Position numbers and translations under genes: made by a program
Notes under the pieces: generated by a model
The model's database searches: none
What the model was told of the DNA's origin: nothing
Seen by the model: the letters and a program-made list of their open reading frames with translations, nothing else
In this document: in pieces, positions 18,277-28,334 of the stretch
Layout: each line of letters starts with the position of its first letter
How positions within the stretch are numbered: position 1 is the first letter of the stretch
NCBI GenBank assembly: GCA_023135165.1
Contig: JAGLTS010000017.1
Location: 1-62,165, forward strand
Direction of reading: 5' to 3'
Source of the DNA: Phycisphaerales bacterium
GTDB taxonomy: Bacteria; Planctomycetota; Phycisphaerae; Phycisphaerales; JAGLTS01
Length of the DNA: 62,165 nucleotides

Positions 18277-21200
18277 TCAGGCCTCGCCCCACGCGCCGGC
18301 GCCGGGGGTTTCGATGATGAAGCGGTCGCCTGCCGTGACGTCGCAGCCGTCGATTGGGGCCAGCTCGATGACCTCGCCGGATGCGCGGATGATGCGCTGC
18401 AGGCCGGGCTGACCCGCCTCACCGCCCGCGAGAGCATATGGGCCTTCCGTGCGATGTTGCGTCACGACCGACAGCGACATCGGTGCAAGGAACGTCATTT
18501 CTCGCACGACACCGTCGCCGCCGCGGTGCTTGCCCGCGCCGCCCGAGCCGGTGCGAATCTCGAATCGCTCCACACGTACCGGATACCGATGCTCGATCAC
18601 TTCAACGTCGGTGATGCGCGTGTTGGTCATGTGCGTGTGCACCGCGTCGGCTCCGTCGTAGTCCGGCCCGGCCCCGCTGCCGCCGCAGATCGTCTCGTAG
18701 TATCCGAAGCGGTCATTGCCGAACAGAACGTTGTTCATCGTGCCTTGGCTGCACGCCTGAAGAGTGAAGGCCTTGAGCAACACATCAACAATGCGCTGGC
18801 TCGTCTCGACGTTCCCCCCCACCACCGCTGGGCACGCTGACGGATCGGACCCAAACGGCGGGTTCAACATGCCTTCCGGAATGGCTAGCTCCACCGGCCG
18901 CATCAGGCCCTCGTTGAGCGGGAGATCCTCGTCGATAAGCAGGCGCAGCACATACAATACAGCGCTACTCACCACGGCCGGCGTCGCGTTGAGATTCCCC
19001 GGATGAACATCCGCGGAACCGCCGAAGTCGATGGCCGCCTCGCTGCCGTTGATCGTGATGCGCACACACAGGCGAGAGCCGTCATCCAGCCGCTCGGTCG
19101 CTTCACGCGCACCGTCCGGCAGTGAAGAAAGCGCCCGGCGCATCGCGCGTTCCGCCTTGTGCTGTAGCGCTTCCATGTAGTGCGCGACTCGCTCCGTCCC
19201 GTGTTGCGTCGCGAGCGCAACCAGCGCCGCTCGGCCTCGCGCGTTGGCTGCAAGCGCTGCGCGTAAGTCCGCGAGGTTGTCCTCCACAGCCCGGCTTGGA
19301 AACCGCCCGCCGCGCAACAGCTCTTCGATCCGATCCCATTGCGCCGTGCCGTCACGCACAAGATGCACGGGCGCGATGACCACGCCTTCCTCTTCCAAAC
19401 ATACCGCGTCAGGCGGCATCGACCCCGGCCTGGCGCCGCCAATTTCCGCATGATGCGCCCGGTTGGCAACGTATCCGATTAACACATCATCATCGCAGAA
19501 CACCGGCGTGATGAGCGTCACATCCGGAAGATGCGATCCACCGTAGGATGGATGGTTCGTCACGACGACATCGCCGGCGTGCATCTCGACATGCTTGGCG
19601 ACTTCCCGCACACATCGCCCGATCGCGCCGAGATGCACCGGAATATGCGGCGCGTTGACGACAAGCTCACCGTCGGCATCGAGCACCGCGCAGGAGAAGT
19701 CGAGCCGTTCCTTGATGTTCGTCGAGAGCGCGGTGCGGCGCAGCATCTCGCCCATTTCGCGCGCGATCGCCTCGAACCGGCTTGTGAACAACTCAAGCTG
19801 CACCTGCTCCGGCCGGCCTTGCTCACTGCGAGCACCGACGGATGCGGCTCGTTCCACCGGCTCCATCACCAGCGCCGCCGCTTCATCGACCTGCAATGTC
19901 CAGCCCGCCTCAACGACGGTCGTGCAATGCGCCTCCCGCACAACTGCCGGCCCGCACACGACCGTTCCCGGCTCAAGCGTTTCGCGATCGAATACCGGCG
20001 TCTCGCGCCACTCGCCGCCAAACCATGCACGCCGCGTCACTGCACGCTTCGGTTCATATCGCTGCAAGCGCGCGGATTCGCGATGCGTCGGCTCGCTCAC
20101 CGATGATGCAGCCACGCGCATCGACTCAACCTCGATCGCTCGATCGGCTGGGAGATGCCCGAACATCGTGCTGTACCGCTCACGGAATGCCTGCCCGATG
20201 TCTAACCCGTGCTCGTACGACAGTTCGACCGTCGCATCCTGCCCTGCGAATCGCAGATGGAGCGTTCTTCGCCGGATCTTGATGTCAGCCGGGTCGATGC
20301 CCTCCGCTGCCACCTCCGCGCGCGCCTGCGATGCAAGCGCCTCGAACAGTGCATCCAGCGATGGCCTCACATCATCAATCGGTTCCAGCACCTGCCTTTC
20401 AGCGAACCGCTCAATGACCGCATGGCGCAATCCAAGCGCGCTGAGCAGCCCCGCATCGGCGGGTACGATCACCGTTGCCATTCCCAACTGCTCCGCCATG
20501 GCGCAGGCATGTTGCGCGCCGGCTCCACCGAAGGCGACGAGCGCGTAGTCCGCCGGATCGTACCCCTCTCGCACGGAGATTCGGCGAATCGCCTCGGCCA
20601 TGCGCTGGTTGGCGATGTCCAGGAAGCCCGACAACACCTCTTCATCAGGCGCGTCGACTGCCCGCCGCACATCGTTGAACGCCTGGCGCGATCGCGCAAC
20701 GTCTATCGGGATTCCGAATCTCGCTATATCCAAACGACCGAGCAGCAGGTTGACATCCGTGAGGGTGAGCGGCCCGCCCAGCCCGTAGCACGCGGGTCCT
20801 GGGTCGGCGCCGGCGCTGCGTGGACCGACCTTCAGACTGTCGCCGTCGAACGTACAGATCGAGCCGCCGCCCGCCGCCACGCTTTCAATGGCGAGCGCCG
20901 GGGCGAAAAGGTGCGCGCCGCCGACGACGTGTTCATACACGTAGCCAAACTCGCCGTCGTATCGCGCGACATCCGTGCTCGTGCCGCCCATATCAAATGC
21001 GATAAGCCGATCGCAGCCACTCCGGCATCCCGCCTGTGCCGCTCCCGCGACGCCGCCCGCCGGCCCGCTGAGCAGGCTGTCCTTCGCACGGTACGACGCC
21101 GCCCCGACGAGGCCGCCCGCGCTGGTCATCATGTGAAGCGAACCCCCATCACCCCCATCACCCCCACGCACCGACTCCGCAACGCGACCGACGTACCCGC

Positions 21201-22068
21201 CGATCACCGGACCGATGTATACATCAACGACAGCCGTCTCGGCGCGGTCCAGCAGCTTAATCCGCGGCGCAAGGTCGCTTGATACGGAAACGTGTGCGAA
21301 TCCGAGCGATGTGAGCATGTCCGCGAGCGCTCGCTCGTGGATGGGGTTGCGGAAGCTGTGCGCGAGCGCGATGGCAGCCGACGTGACGCCTCGCTCGAGC
21401 GATTCCGCAGCGCGCACCTGCACGTCATTCAGGTCAATCGAGCGAAGGATTGACCCGTCGCAGGCGAGCCGTTCGGGAACCTCGATGACATGCTCGTGAA
21501 GCGGCGCGGGCTTGTCGATGCGCGTTGCGAACAGGTCCGGCCGGGCCTGCGTGCCGATGCTGAGCAGGTCGCCGAAGCCTTCAGTGATGAAGAGCGCGCA
21601 TCGCGCCCCTTGACGTTCCAGCAACGCATTGGTGCCGCGCGTCGTCGCCAGGCGCATCCGCATCGGCGGAAACGGTTCGTCAAGCGCACGTTGTGTGATC
21701 AGTCGCGCCGCAAGCAACGGCGCTTCCTCCGGCGAAGCGATCGTGAAATCCCCGCGCGCCAGATCCGCCGGCTCGGCGAGTGTGATGACGCCCCGGCTCG
21801 GATCGAACTGAACGATGCGGACCGACCCATGCGCCGCATCAAGCATGCGGAACATCAGCCCCCGGAGCAGATCACGCGTCGCCTCGAACCCGAGTTCGAC
21901 CCGGCAGTGCGTGTCATCAAGTCGCTCGATGATGCGTCCGCGCAGTGAGCTGCTACTGAGCACCTTCGCCCGATGCAGCTCGCCATGCGGGTCGCTCGCC
22001 AGGCAATCGGTGAACGTCCCGCCGGTGTCAATCCACATCCGCCAGAGTTCGCAATGATCACGGTCCAA
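18277..22068 (-). CDS. 5-oxoprolinase/hydantoinase A-B fusion protein
   Basis: A 1263-aa ATP-dependent amidohydrolase of the oxoprolinase family, with HyuA-like (about 1-690) and HyuB-like (about 730-1255) halves fused as in OplAH-type enzymes. It opens 5-oxoproline or a related cyclic amide. [14 protein letters not shown] near the N-terminus is the ATPase-type P-loop motif. Later landmarks are [16 protein letters not shown] and [19 protein letters not shown] in A, and [13 protein letters not shown] in B. I chose TTG 22068 because GAGGAG (22078-22083, minus strand) lies 9 bases before it, TACAAT (22095-22100) lies upstream, and the conserved W-R-M-W start needs residues before the first ATG (22038). 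A 9-base repeat encodes an in-frame GGD-GGD-GG stretch. Confidence 0.9.
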   Translation of the reverse strand: MDRDHCELWRMWIDTGGTFTDCLASDPHGELHRAKVLSSSSLRGRIIERLDDTHCRVELGFEATRDLLRGLMFRMLDAAHGSVRIVQFDPSRGVITLAEPADLARGDFTIASPEEAPLLAARLITQRALDEPFPPMRMRLATTRGTNALLERQGARCALFITEGFGDLLSIGTQARPDLFATRIDKPAPLHEHVIEVPERLACDGSILRSIDLNDVQVRAAESLERGVTSAAIALAHSFRNPIHERALADMLTSLGFAHVSVSSDLAPRIKLLDRAETAVVDVYIGPVIGGYVGRVAESVRGGDGGDGGSLHMMTSAGGLVGAASYRAKDSLLSGPAGGVAGAAQAGCRSGCDRLIAFDMGGTSTDVARYDGEFGYVYEHVVGGAHLFAPALAIESVAAGGGSICTFDGDSLKVGPRSAGADPGPACYGLGGPLTLTDVNLLLGRLDIARFGIPIDVARSRQAFNDVRRAVDAPDEEVLSGFLDIANQRMAEAIRRISVREGYDPADYALVAFGGAGAQHACAMAEQLGMATVIVPADAGLLSALGLRHAVIERFAERQVLEPIDDVRPSLDALFEALASQARAEVAAEGIDPADIKIRRRTLHLRFAGQDATVELSYEHGLDIGQAFRERYSTMFGHLPADRAIEVESMRVAASSVSEPTHRESARLQRYEPKRAVTRRAWFGGEWRETPVFDRETLEPGTVVCGPAVVREAHCTTVVEAGWTLQVDEAAALVMEPVERAASVGARSEQGRPEQVQLELFTSRFEAIAREMGEMLRRTALSTNIKERLDFSCAVLDADGELVVNAPHIPVHLGAIGRCVREVAKHVEMHAGDVVVTNHPSYGGSHLPDVTLITPVFCDDDVLIGYVANRAHHAEIGGARPGSMPPDAVCLEEEGVVIAPVHLVRDGTAQWDRIEELLRGGRFPSRAVEDNLADLRAALAANARGRAALVALATQHGTERVAHYMEALQHKAERAMRRALSSLPDGAREATERLDDGSRLCVRITINGSEAAIDFGGSADVHPGNLNATPAVVSSAVLYVLRLLIDEDLPLNEGLMRPVELAIPEGMLNPPFGSDPSACPAVVGGNVETSQRIVDVLLKAFTLQACSQGTMNNVLFGNDRFGYYETICGGSGAGPDYDGADAVHTHMTNTRITDVEVIEHRYPVRVERFEIRTGSGGAGKHRGGDGVVREMTFLAPMSLSVVTQHRTEGPYALAGGEAGQPGLQRIIRASGEVIELAPIDGCDVTAGDRFIIETPGAGAWGEA

Positions 22069-22094
22069 CGCCAGTTTCTCCTCGAAACCAGCCC

Positions 22095-22100
22095 ATTGTA
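22095..22100 (-). promoter_or_regulatory. Putative -10 element for the oxoprolinase gene
   Basis: TACAAT on the minus strand lies 27 bases before the proposed TTG start, with GAGGAG in between at 22078-22083. No good -35 is visible, so this is suggestive only. Confidence 0.35.
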
Positions 22101-22285
22101 CCGCATGACCCCCGCAGGGCACGAAAAGACCGAGGGATCGCAATCCCTAGATTGCAAGGTGATATGGATTCCCAACTGTCGTGCGCCTTACGGGCAGTTC
22201 GTTCCGCAGTCGGCGATGAGGATGCCCGGATTGGATTGGTCGGTATTGCCGCCTGCATTGATGCCGGATCCCCTTGCTCACGAAA

Positions 22286-22311
22286 ACACCCCGCCGCGAA
22301 CGACGGGGTGT
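22286..22311 (-). terminator. Rho-independent terminator of the C25 peptidase gene
   Basis: An 8-bp stem ACACCCCG/CGGGGTGT (22304-22311 with 22286-22293 on the minus strand) encloses a 10-base loop and is followed on the minus strand by TTTC. It lies 35 bases beyond the peptidase stop codon. Confidence 0.75.
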
Positions 22312-22345
22312 GGTCGTGCTACGCACATTTCAACGAGCGATCACA

Positions 22346-25180
22346 TCACGGGCACGGCTCGTCGTACACCGACAGCAGCAGGCCGAGATCCTCCTGGTCG
22401 GTATCGCCGTCGCCGTCAACGTCGCCGCCCGCGCTATTCTCGTACGCCGCCAGCAACAGACCGAGGTCCGACTGGCCACGATAGCCGTCGCCGTCGAGAT
22501 CGCCCAGGCAAGGCTCGCTGCTTTCGATGGCCTTGATCTGAACATCGTCAATATTCCAGCCGCAGTACCGCCAGCTTGTGTCCGTCGTGCCCATCGTCCA
22601 GCGCAGGTACACGGTCGGCTGATCGTCCGCGACTGCGGAGATATCCAGCTCGATCTCCTGCCACGAACTGTCGGTGATCTCAGACCCGTTCTCCCAGACC
22701 GTCGTCCAATCGCTGCCATTGTTGCTGACGCGAACGTAGGCGTGATCGTACGCCGGCTGCTCAACGCCGAGCCAGCGCCGGAACTTGAGCGTGACGTTCA
22801 TCAGATCCGTGCAGTCGATGGCGGTGCTGGTCAGGTGGGTCTCCGACATGTAGTTGGCGTAGTCACCATTCAGGTTGTAGCCATAGACGTTGGCGCCGGT
22901 GTACCCGCTGTTCGGATCTGGGCCGCCATACTCACCGCCCTGGCCAGTCGGATCGCCGAAGGCCCACTGACCTTCGGTCGTCCAGCCGGGATTGGTGTCC
23001 ATCGGCCAGTCGTACACAACGACCGGAGCACCAACCGTCAACACAGCGTCGCGCGTGGTGTCACCCTCGTGCGTCGTCTGGTTGATGAAGCTGATCGGAT
23101 CGACGTACACGCCGTTGGGGAGGGTCGTCGCGGAAGCATTGATCGTCGCGGTCACGAGCGCCGAACCGTCCGCTGGGATGTACCCATTGGCATTGGTGAG
23201 CGTGAGCCACGAAGCGCTCTTCGTGACGCTGTAGTCGATGCCTGCATCGCTCATGTTGTGGAGCGTATAGACGATGTTGTCCGGCATGAATGGACCGCCG
23301 TTCGGGCCTTCGGATTCAAAGTCGCCACCCGGCGAAACGCGCATGCCCGTCACACCCGCGAAGGCGACCGTCGGATCGCCGAACAGGTTCAGCCCGTACG
23401 TGCACCACCTCATCTGATCCTCGTTGATGCGGTAGATGTTGTCTTCCTTGGAATCGGCGTTGGCTCGCCCCATTTGCGGCGATCCTTCACCGGGATCAAA
23501 CACAGCATCCCAGAACTCACGGTTGAACCGCTGCGATGCGCCATCCGTGCTGTTGAACTTGCCCCATCCGTAACGGGCATTCATCACGACGCCGAAGGCG
23601 CCGGCGTCCGTCTTGAGGTTGATCGTCTCCGCCCAGCACTCGGCGCCATCGAAATGGCCCGCTGAACATGTCTGCGAATAGACGAAGCAGTGGTCGTCAT
23701 TCGTAAGCTGACTGAGGATGTCGCTGTTGTACAGATGCATCGCGTAGTCGATGGCGCCGTGCCCCAAGTGATTGATGACGTGGAGCCCGTTGTTGATCCG
23801 CGTGACGAGATCCGCCTGCGACCACGCACCATCCTGCTCGTACAGCGTATCAATGCTGTAGATATCCGATGGGATGCCGACGGTCGTGTAGCCGTCGGCG
23901 CTCGAACCGTCGATGAGCTGATTCATGGCGGGGGCTGCGTATTCCGCAGGGCCGCCGAAGCCGAGGTACTCGCCGACGAGCAGGATGTTCTCGATATGCG
24001 CATGCTGGTTCGAGAGATAACCGATCGTCTTATCGACGAAGCGCGTCACCTCGGTTGTGTTGTCGGCGGAAGCTCGGCCGACGTAGACCTCAGCGACGAG
24101 ATCGACATCGCCGCCGCCGTCGCCGTCGGTCGGCTCACCCCAGTACGAATCGCCGTCGTAGTTATATGTCCCGTCGAGGCAACCGATGTACATGTCGGTC
24201 GGCATGTTGTACTCGGTGTAGCCGCTGGGCGAAGACATAACGTAGAGGTTCTTCGCCGGGAGGATGTCATCGTCGCCGCCGATGATGACGTATTCGATAC
24301 CGTCGTTGTTGTAGCGATCGGTGACATAGCTTCGGAGGTTGTCGGGACTGGTGCTGCCGTAGTCAACCGTCGTGTGAATCTCCGTCAACATGCCGTTGGC
24401 ATCGTGGTAGGCCTTGAGCGGTCCGAAGGCGGGGGCAAGCGATGTGGTCGTGAGAATAAGCAGGTCGTAGCCCTTGTCGCCGCGCACGCCCGTCGCCGGG
24501 TAGCTCGCCGCGATGCCGGGGTTGTCGACCTTGCTGCGAACTGCGTGCTCATCCTTCTCAAGCCCGCGATAGAGCGCCGAGACTGCGCCGTGGTCCACGG
24601 TGTTGACGCGCACCGTCATGCTCGGGCTGTACGACAGTTCGCCGGAGACGGGGTTGTACTGCACCGGGTGCAGCTTGAGCGTCAGGATCTGATAGCCGCG
24701 GAACGAGTGCGTACCGATCCGTTCATGCAGCGTATTCGGGAACGGCTGATCCATGTTGTAGATCGTCGGATCGGGTGTCGGTGCGACGGACTCTTCGACG
24801 AGCGCGGAGAGCCTCACGCCTTGGGACACAGGCTCGACGTTGTAATCTTGGCCGAGCACGACTCGCCCGCCCGCGACGACTTCGACGCTGGACACATCGC
24901 ATCCGAACGGCAGGAGGATACTCGCGCCACAAGCTGGAAGCGCCGGCTGCCCGGCATTGCCGCCGTTGGGCGCATCAGGCATCGTGACCCGGTCGTATGC
25001 CGTATCGTCGATCTTGACGGTCGAGATCGTCGGGCGGTCGAAGGTGTACGTCAGCGTGATGGCTGCGGGCGCATCAGCCGCAAATGGGGTGTCAACCGTG
25101 CGATCAACATCGCCTGCGATGCCGGCAAACGCCAAACATCCACATGCGAGCAGACCTGGAACGAAGGTGCGGAATCTCAT
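22346..25180 (-). CDS. Secreted gingipain-like C25 cysteine peptidase with C-terminal dockerin
   Basis: 944 aa from ATG 25180, with GGGAG upstream. The N-terminus is a signal peptide (MRFRTFVPGLLACGCLAFAG). A propeptide-like region covers about 30-200, and the peptidase C25 domain about 210-600. The catalytic dyad is His474 in NHLGHGAIDY and Cys505 in SQTCSAGHF. A beta-sandwich linker follows, then a MAM/jelly-roll-like domain (about 730-885) and a dockerin-type EF-hand repeat at the end (GDLDGDGYRGQSDLGLLL, then GDVDGDGDTDQEDLGLLL). The protein is probably exported and either bound to a cohesin partner or anchored through the dockerin. No cohesin gene is in this window. The frame is open 108 bases upstream of the chosen ATG but without signal character. 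Confidence 0.92.
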   Translation of the reverse strand: MRFRTFVPGLLACGCLAFAGIAGDVDRTVDTPFAADAPAAITLTYTFDRPTISTVKIDDTAYDRVTMPDAPNGGNAGQPALPACGASILLPFGCDVSSVEVVAGGRVVLGQDYNVEPVSQGVRLSALVEESVAPTPDPTIYNMDQPFPNTLHERIGTHSFRGYQILTLKLHPVQYNPVSGELSYSPSMTVRVNTVDHGAVSALYRGLEKDEHAVRSKVDNPGIAASYPATGVRGDKGYDLLILTTTSLAPAFGPLKAYHDANGMLTEIHTTVDYGSTSPDNLRSYVTDRYNNDGIEYVIIGGDDDILPAKNLYVMSSPSGYTEYNMPTDMYIGCLDGTYNYDGDSYWGEPTDGDGGGDVDLVAEVYVGRASADNTTEVTRFVDKTIGYLSNQHAHIENILLVGEYLGFGGPAEYAAPAMNQLIDGSSADGYTTVGIPSDIYSIDTLYEQDGAWSQADLVTRINNGLHVINHLGHGAIDYAMHLYNSDILSQLTNDDHCFVYSQTCSAGHFDGAECWAETINLKTDAGAFGVVMNARYGWGKFNSTDGASQRFNREFWDAVFDPGEGSPQMGRANADSKEDNIYRINEDQMRWCTYGLNLFGDPTVAFAGVTGMRVSPGGDFESEGPNGGPFMPDNIVYTLHNMSDAGIDYSVTKSASWLTLTNANGYIPADGSALVTATINASATTLPNGVYVDPISFINQTTHEGDTTRDAVLTVGAPVVVYDWPMDTNPGWTTEGQWAFGDPTGQGGEYGGPDPNSGYTGANVYGYNLNGDYANYMSETHLTSTAIDCTDLMNVTLKFRRWLGVEQPAYDHAYVRVSNNGSDWTTVWENGSEITDSSWQEIELDISAVADDQPTVYLRWTMGTTDTSWRYCGWNIDDVQIKAIESSEPCLGDLDGDGYRGQSDLGLLLAAYENSAGGDVDGDGDTDQEDLGLLLSVYDEPCP

Positions 25181-25609
25181 CACAATAGCTCCCAATCTTG
25201 TCAGTGCTGTCGTGCGGCGTCGTTGCGTTTCAGCCGACCCGCGCCGGGCTTGTTCAACCACACCACACAGTTGCTCGTGCAGCGTCATCCGTTGACATAT
25301 CGGACGAGCGCTCTCTGCCTCTACTCCGTGGTGACAAAGGTGTCAGGCAATCGCGCCTGTCAGCCTGTTCTCTCCAGTTTCACTCTCCCGAGCCGAGGAG
25401 ATCGACTCGGCGATAACAGAACGGGCCAGACCGCCCGCCCGACCCCACGACCCCCGCGCTCCGGTGCCTGCGACTGCAGGATCCAGACTCTCCTATTATG
25501 GACCGAATCCCACCGCTTGGGAAGCGGATTCCCGCGATTCCTCCACCCGATCTCGCCACATGCAGGCCGGCCGGCTCGTGTCGACACAAATTCGTGCGGC
25601 AACCTGGTA
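25181..25609. other. Intergenic region upstream of the C25 peptidase gene
   Basis: No supportable gene. It holds the leader of the minus-strand peptidase gene, with its GGGAG ribosome site just before 25180, and the upstream side of the small plus-strand frame at 25610-25924. No clear promoter hexamer pair, stem-loop or repeat was found. Confidence 0.4.
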
Positions 25610-25924
25610 ATGCTGACGCTTGACTTATCGACATTCGTCGATCCGTGTGACCGCGGTCAGCCTACGAGCTCTGTAACCTTGAGAAGCACTGGCGGGCGTT
25701 CGACCGGTCGCGGTTGGGCCGTCCATCCATACAGTGAACCCCCGCCGCTCGCGGATCTTGCAGCCGAGTCGGGCTTCGTCTCGTCCGTGCATGTTGCTTC
25801 GGCGATGAAGGTCGTCCGCAAGCGCATGATGATGATGCTGCTGCGCGAAGTCGCTGCCGAGACGGCAAGCGATCCGGCGGATCAGCAGGCGGAGTACCAG
25901 CGAGTCGTGGAGATCCTGCGCTAA
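25610..25924 (+). CDS. Small hypothetical protein, weakly supported
   Basis: A possible 104-aa protein. Its last 39 codons (from ATG 25806) show the strong G/C third-position bias of real genes here and encode an amphipathic, probably helical tail (MKVVRKRMMMMLLREVAAE, then repeated acidic and Gln/Glu-rich residues to EYQRVVEILR). No Shine-Dalgarno is clear before ATG 25610 or ATG 25806, so the true start is unknown. It converges with the glycosyltransferase-like gene and the two stop codons overlap (25921-25924). It could be a remnant of a longer gene. I do not recognise a family. Confidence 0.35.
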   Translation: MLTLDLSTFVDPCDRGQPTSSVTLRSTGGRSTGRGWAVHPYSEPPPLADLAAESGFVSSVHVASAMKVVRKRMMMMLLREVAAETASDPADQQAEYQRVVEILR

Positions 25925-26829
25925 CGACGATCCAGCCAGCTTCGCCAAGGTTCGTCGATCACGATCTGACTCCGCCAATCACAGCCGTCAAACAGCGTGT
26001 CGTACCGGCATGTGTACAGGTCGCCCAGCGAAGTCGCCCTTCGATGAGCCGGGTAGTCCGCATGCATGTGCAGCGGGTAGCTGGCGCGGTGATCGAGCAG
26101 GTGGAGCTGCGCAGCCGTCAGTTCGCGCAGCACAACTCCAGCGAACAAAGCCTGGTGGATGAAGATCTTGTACCGGTGATCGCGCTCATAGAACGGCACG
26201 AAGCGTACGTCCAGATACAAATCCAGGAAGGTCCGGGCCCATGCACCCAGCAGTTGGGCGCGCGGCTGCACGATAAGCAACCCCGCGTTGACGTACGCGC
26301 GGAGTTCCTGCTGATCGACGCTTGCCGTCACCGTGAACAGGCTCTCCTCATCAACACCACATGCGTCGTACACGCTCCGCCAGAACGCGTCGATGGGCTC
26401 ATCCGCGCGCGATCCGATGAGCGTGTGATCGACCGGCCGATAGCCCAGCACGGCATCCGCGGGCGGCAGCACAGGCGCCGGATCACGGATCACAAGCGAG
26501 TCGGCGTCCATCCAGATCATGCGCTCGCAACCGTGCCGGGCGGCAAGTCGCTCAGCAGCACCGGCCGCGATGACCTTCATCCCGTACGGGAAGGATAGCA
26601 CCTCCGGATCGACATCGAACGTCGTCGGCTCAACACCGAGCTGCTTCAGCACGTCGAGTGAGCGTTGGCGCAGTGACGCCGACTCACCGGCCGGAACCAT
26701 GGCGAGGATTGACGCACCGGAGAGCGACCCGGCGAAGCGCCGGATGCTCTCAACGAGCGTCACTGCCTCATCTTCGAGTTCCCCAGCTCGCAAACTGAAG
26801 GCAAACGCAGTTCGGGCCGCTCGCGTCAT
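25921..26829 (-). CDS. Glycosyltransferase-like protein with DxD motif
   Basis: 302 aa from ATG 26829, preceded by GAGGGAGCGG. The key motif is IWMDADSLVIRDP near residues 105-117, a DxD nucleotide-sugar/metal site as in GT8-type transferases. VNAGLLIVQP near 189-198 resembles the acceptor-side NxG motif of that group. The fold is probably GT-A and the protein cytosolic (no signal or membrane segment). Sequence otherwise matches no family I know well, so donor and acceptor are unknown. It follows the membrane protein gene (27018-28037) on the same strand after 188 bases. Confidence 0.6.
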   Translation of the reverse strand: MTRAARTAFAFSLRAGELEDEAVTLVESIRRFAGSLSGASILAMVPAGESASLRQRSLDVLKQLGVEPTTFDVDPEVLSFPYGMKVIAAGAAERLAARHGCERMIWMDADSLVIRDPAPVLPPADAVLGYRPVDHTLIGSRADEPIDAFWRSVYDACGVDEESLFTVTASVDQQELRAYVNAGLLIVQPRAQLLGAWARTFLDLYLDVRFVPFYERDHRYKIFIHQALFAGVVLRELTAAQLHLLDHRASYPLHMHADYPAHRRATSLGDLYTCRYDTLFDGCDWRSQIVIDEPWRSWLDRR

Positions 26830-27017
26830 CACACACCGCTCCCTCAGTACCGACACATCCACCGATGATACCGGCAGCCGCCCGTCTGGTTTCCGAACAC
26901 GCATGCTGCCGGACTCATCCGATCAACGACCGCTACTCTTCGCAGATGGATCGACATCGCTGCGCTACAACGCGATGGGCCGATCACCGGTTCAGAATCG
27001 CCTCCGCACGGAGCCGC

Positions 27018-28037
27018 TCACAAACCAAGCGGCGGCGGGATGATCCCTGGATCGAACGATGTTCCACAGCCGGGACAGACCCTCGTTCCCATCGCGCCGT
27101 GTAGCGAGCAGCCGCACAAGGCGCAACGCGGAAGCACGCCGTCAGGCGTGAAGAAGCACCAGTCAGGCCCGTACTGCTCGATGAAGCACACGGAATAGCA
27201 GCGGGTGAAGACGTACAGCGGCAGCAGGATCACCGTGCCCAGATACGGAATCGCCGCAATGCAACACGTCGCACACGTCGCCGCCACCGCGATCATGCCG
27301 ATCGCCAGGCCGAGTACGAACTTCATCAGATAGAACAGAATGATCGTGCCGACGCGCCCGACGATCAGTTCATCGCGCACGGTCGCCCATGCGAGCATGA
27401 CCGGTTCGTTGCGAAGGTACATCGTCGGAACGACGAAATCCTTCAAGATCAAACTGATCACAGTCAGGATGAATACGGCGACGATGAGCAGCCCGCCGCC
27501 TCCGAGCACAGCCGTCCAGCCTGAAGATGTGAAACGCCCGGACTGAAGATCAGGCCAAGCAATGGCGACGGCCAATGCGAAGATCGCCATGATGGCGAGC
27601 AAACCGATGAGTCCGAGTATGAACGAGAAGGCGAACAGGCTGTTGCCAAGCTCGCGGAACTCTTTCCACGGCTCGACCACCGCCCCGCGGTTGCGAACGA
27701 TGCCATCGAGGAACATGAACTTGCCCCGGCTGGAGAGCCAGGTGATCAGCGCCCCGATCGCGAGCGCGATGAGCAGGACGATGGCGCCGATCACGATGAT
27801 CGTGCCGAGGTAGCTGGCGATCCAGTCGGTGATCTCTTCGGTATTGGGCGGTCCGCCGCCGCCGCCCCGCCCTTGCCCGCCGCTGCCGGGGACGTGGAAG
27901 CCCCCCCCTTCGCCAAACACGGCGAGGAACGCGCAGAACCCCAGAACGAACCACTTCCCAAGATCGAACGGCTGAAAAAGCACGAGTTTCGTGCGTGCGA
28001 TTGCTCGACCAACCGGATCAACAACGGAAATGGCCAT
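27018..28037 (-). CDS. Multi-pass membrane protein with C-terminal zinc ribbon
   Basis: 339 aa from ATG 28037 (AAGGA 7-11 bases upstream). MAISVVDPVGRAIARTK leads into about six hydrophobic segments (about 20-45, 70-100, 130-160, 175-200, 235-265, 270-290). A Gly-rich loop follows the first segment. The tail (about 305-335) has CALCGCSL...CPGCGTSF, two Cys pairs that form a zinc-ribbon-like knuckle. General build resembles uncharacterised archaeal/bacterial DUF-type integral membrane proteins. Function is unknown. A promoter candidate lies at 28099-28128. Confidence 0.75.
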   Translation of the reverse strand: MAISVVDPVGRAIARTKLVLFQPFDLGKWFVLGFCAFLAVFGEGGGFHVPGSGGQGRGGGGGPPNTEEITDWIASYLGTIIVIGAIVLLIALAIGALITWLSSRGKFMFLDGIVRNRGAVVEPWKEFRELGNSLFAFSFILGLIGLLAIMAIFALAVAIAWPDLQSGRFTSSGWTAVLGGGGLLIVAVFILTVISLILKDFVVPTMYLRNEPVMLAWATVRDELIVGRVGTIILFYLMKFVLGLAIGMIAVAATCATCCIAAIPYLGTVILLPLYVFTRCYSVCFIEQYGPDWCFFTPDGVLPRCALCGCSLHGAMGTRVCPGCGTSFDPGIIPPPLGL

Positions 28038-28098
28038 GTGGTATCCTTTTTCTGAGCCGTCGCGGTGATCTGCTCTCACACCAGCCGCCATCTCACCC

Positions 28099-28128
28099 AG
28101 CCTACGCCCAAGCGGGCTGCTCGGTCAA
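28099..28128 (-). promoter_or_regulatory. Sigma70-like promoter candidate for the zinc-ribbon membrane protein gene
   Basis: Minus-strand TTGACC (28123-28128) and TAGGCT (28099-28104) are separated by 18 bases, about 60 bases before the start codon. A 7-bp inverted repeat GCTCGGT/ACCGAGC (28119-28139) overlaps the -35 and could be an operator. Confidence 0.4.
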
Positions 28129-28334
28129 TAACACCGAGCGCGCAACCGCCGCGCTATCATCTGATTCCGAAGCGGCGACCGGTTCTTTCACGCTCAGCCG
28201 GATGTCGCGCGAGCATTCACCGACCCGACGTGCCCGCACCACGACACTCCCAAGGACCCCTCGATGCCGATTCGTGAAGTGCGCCGCTCCGCATAGACGA
28301 TGATTCACCGGGTCGTCACGGGCACAAACCCGCA

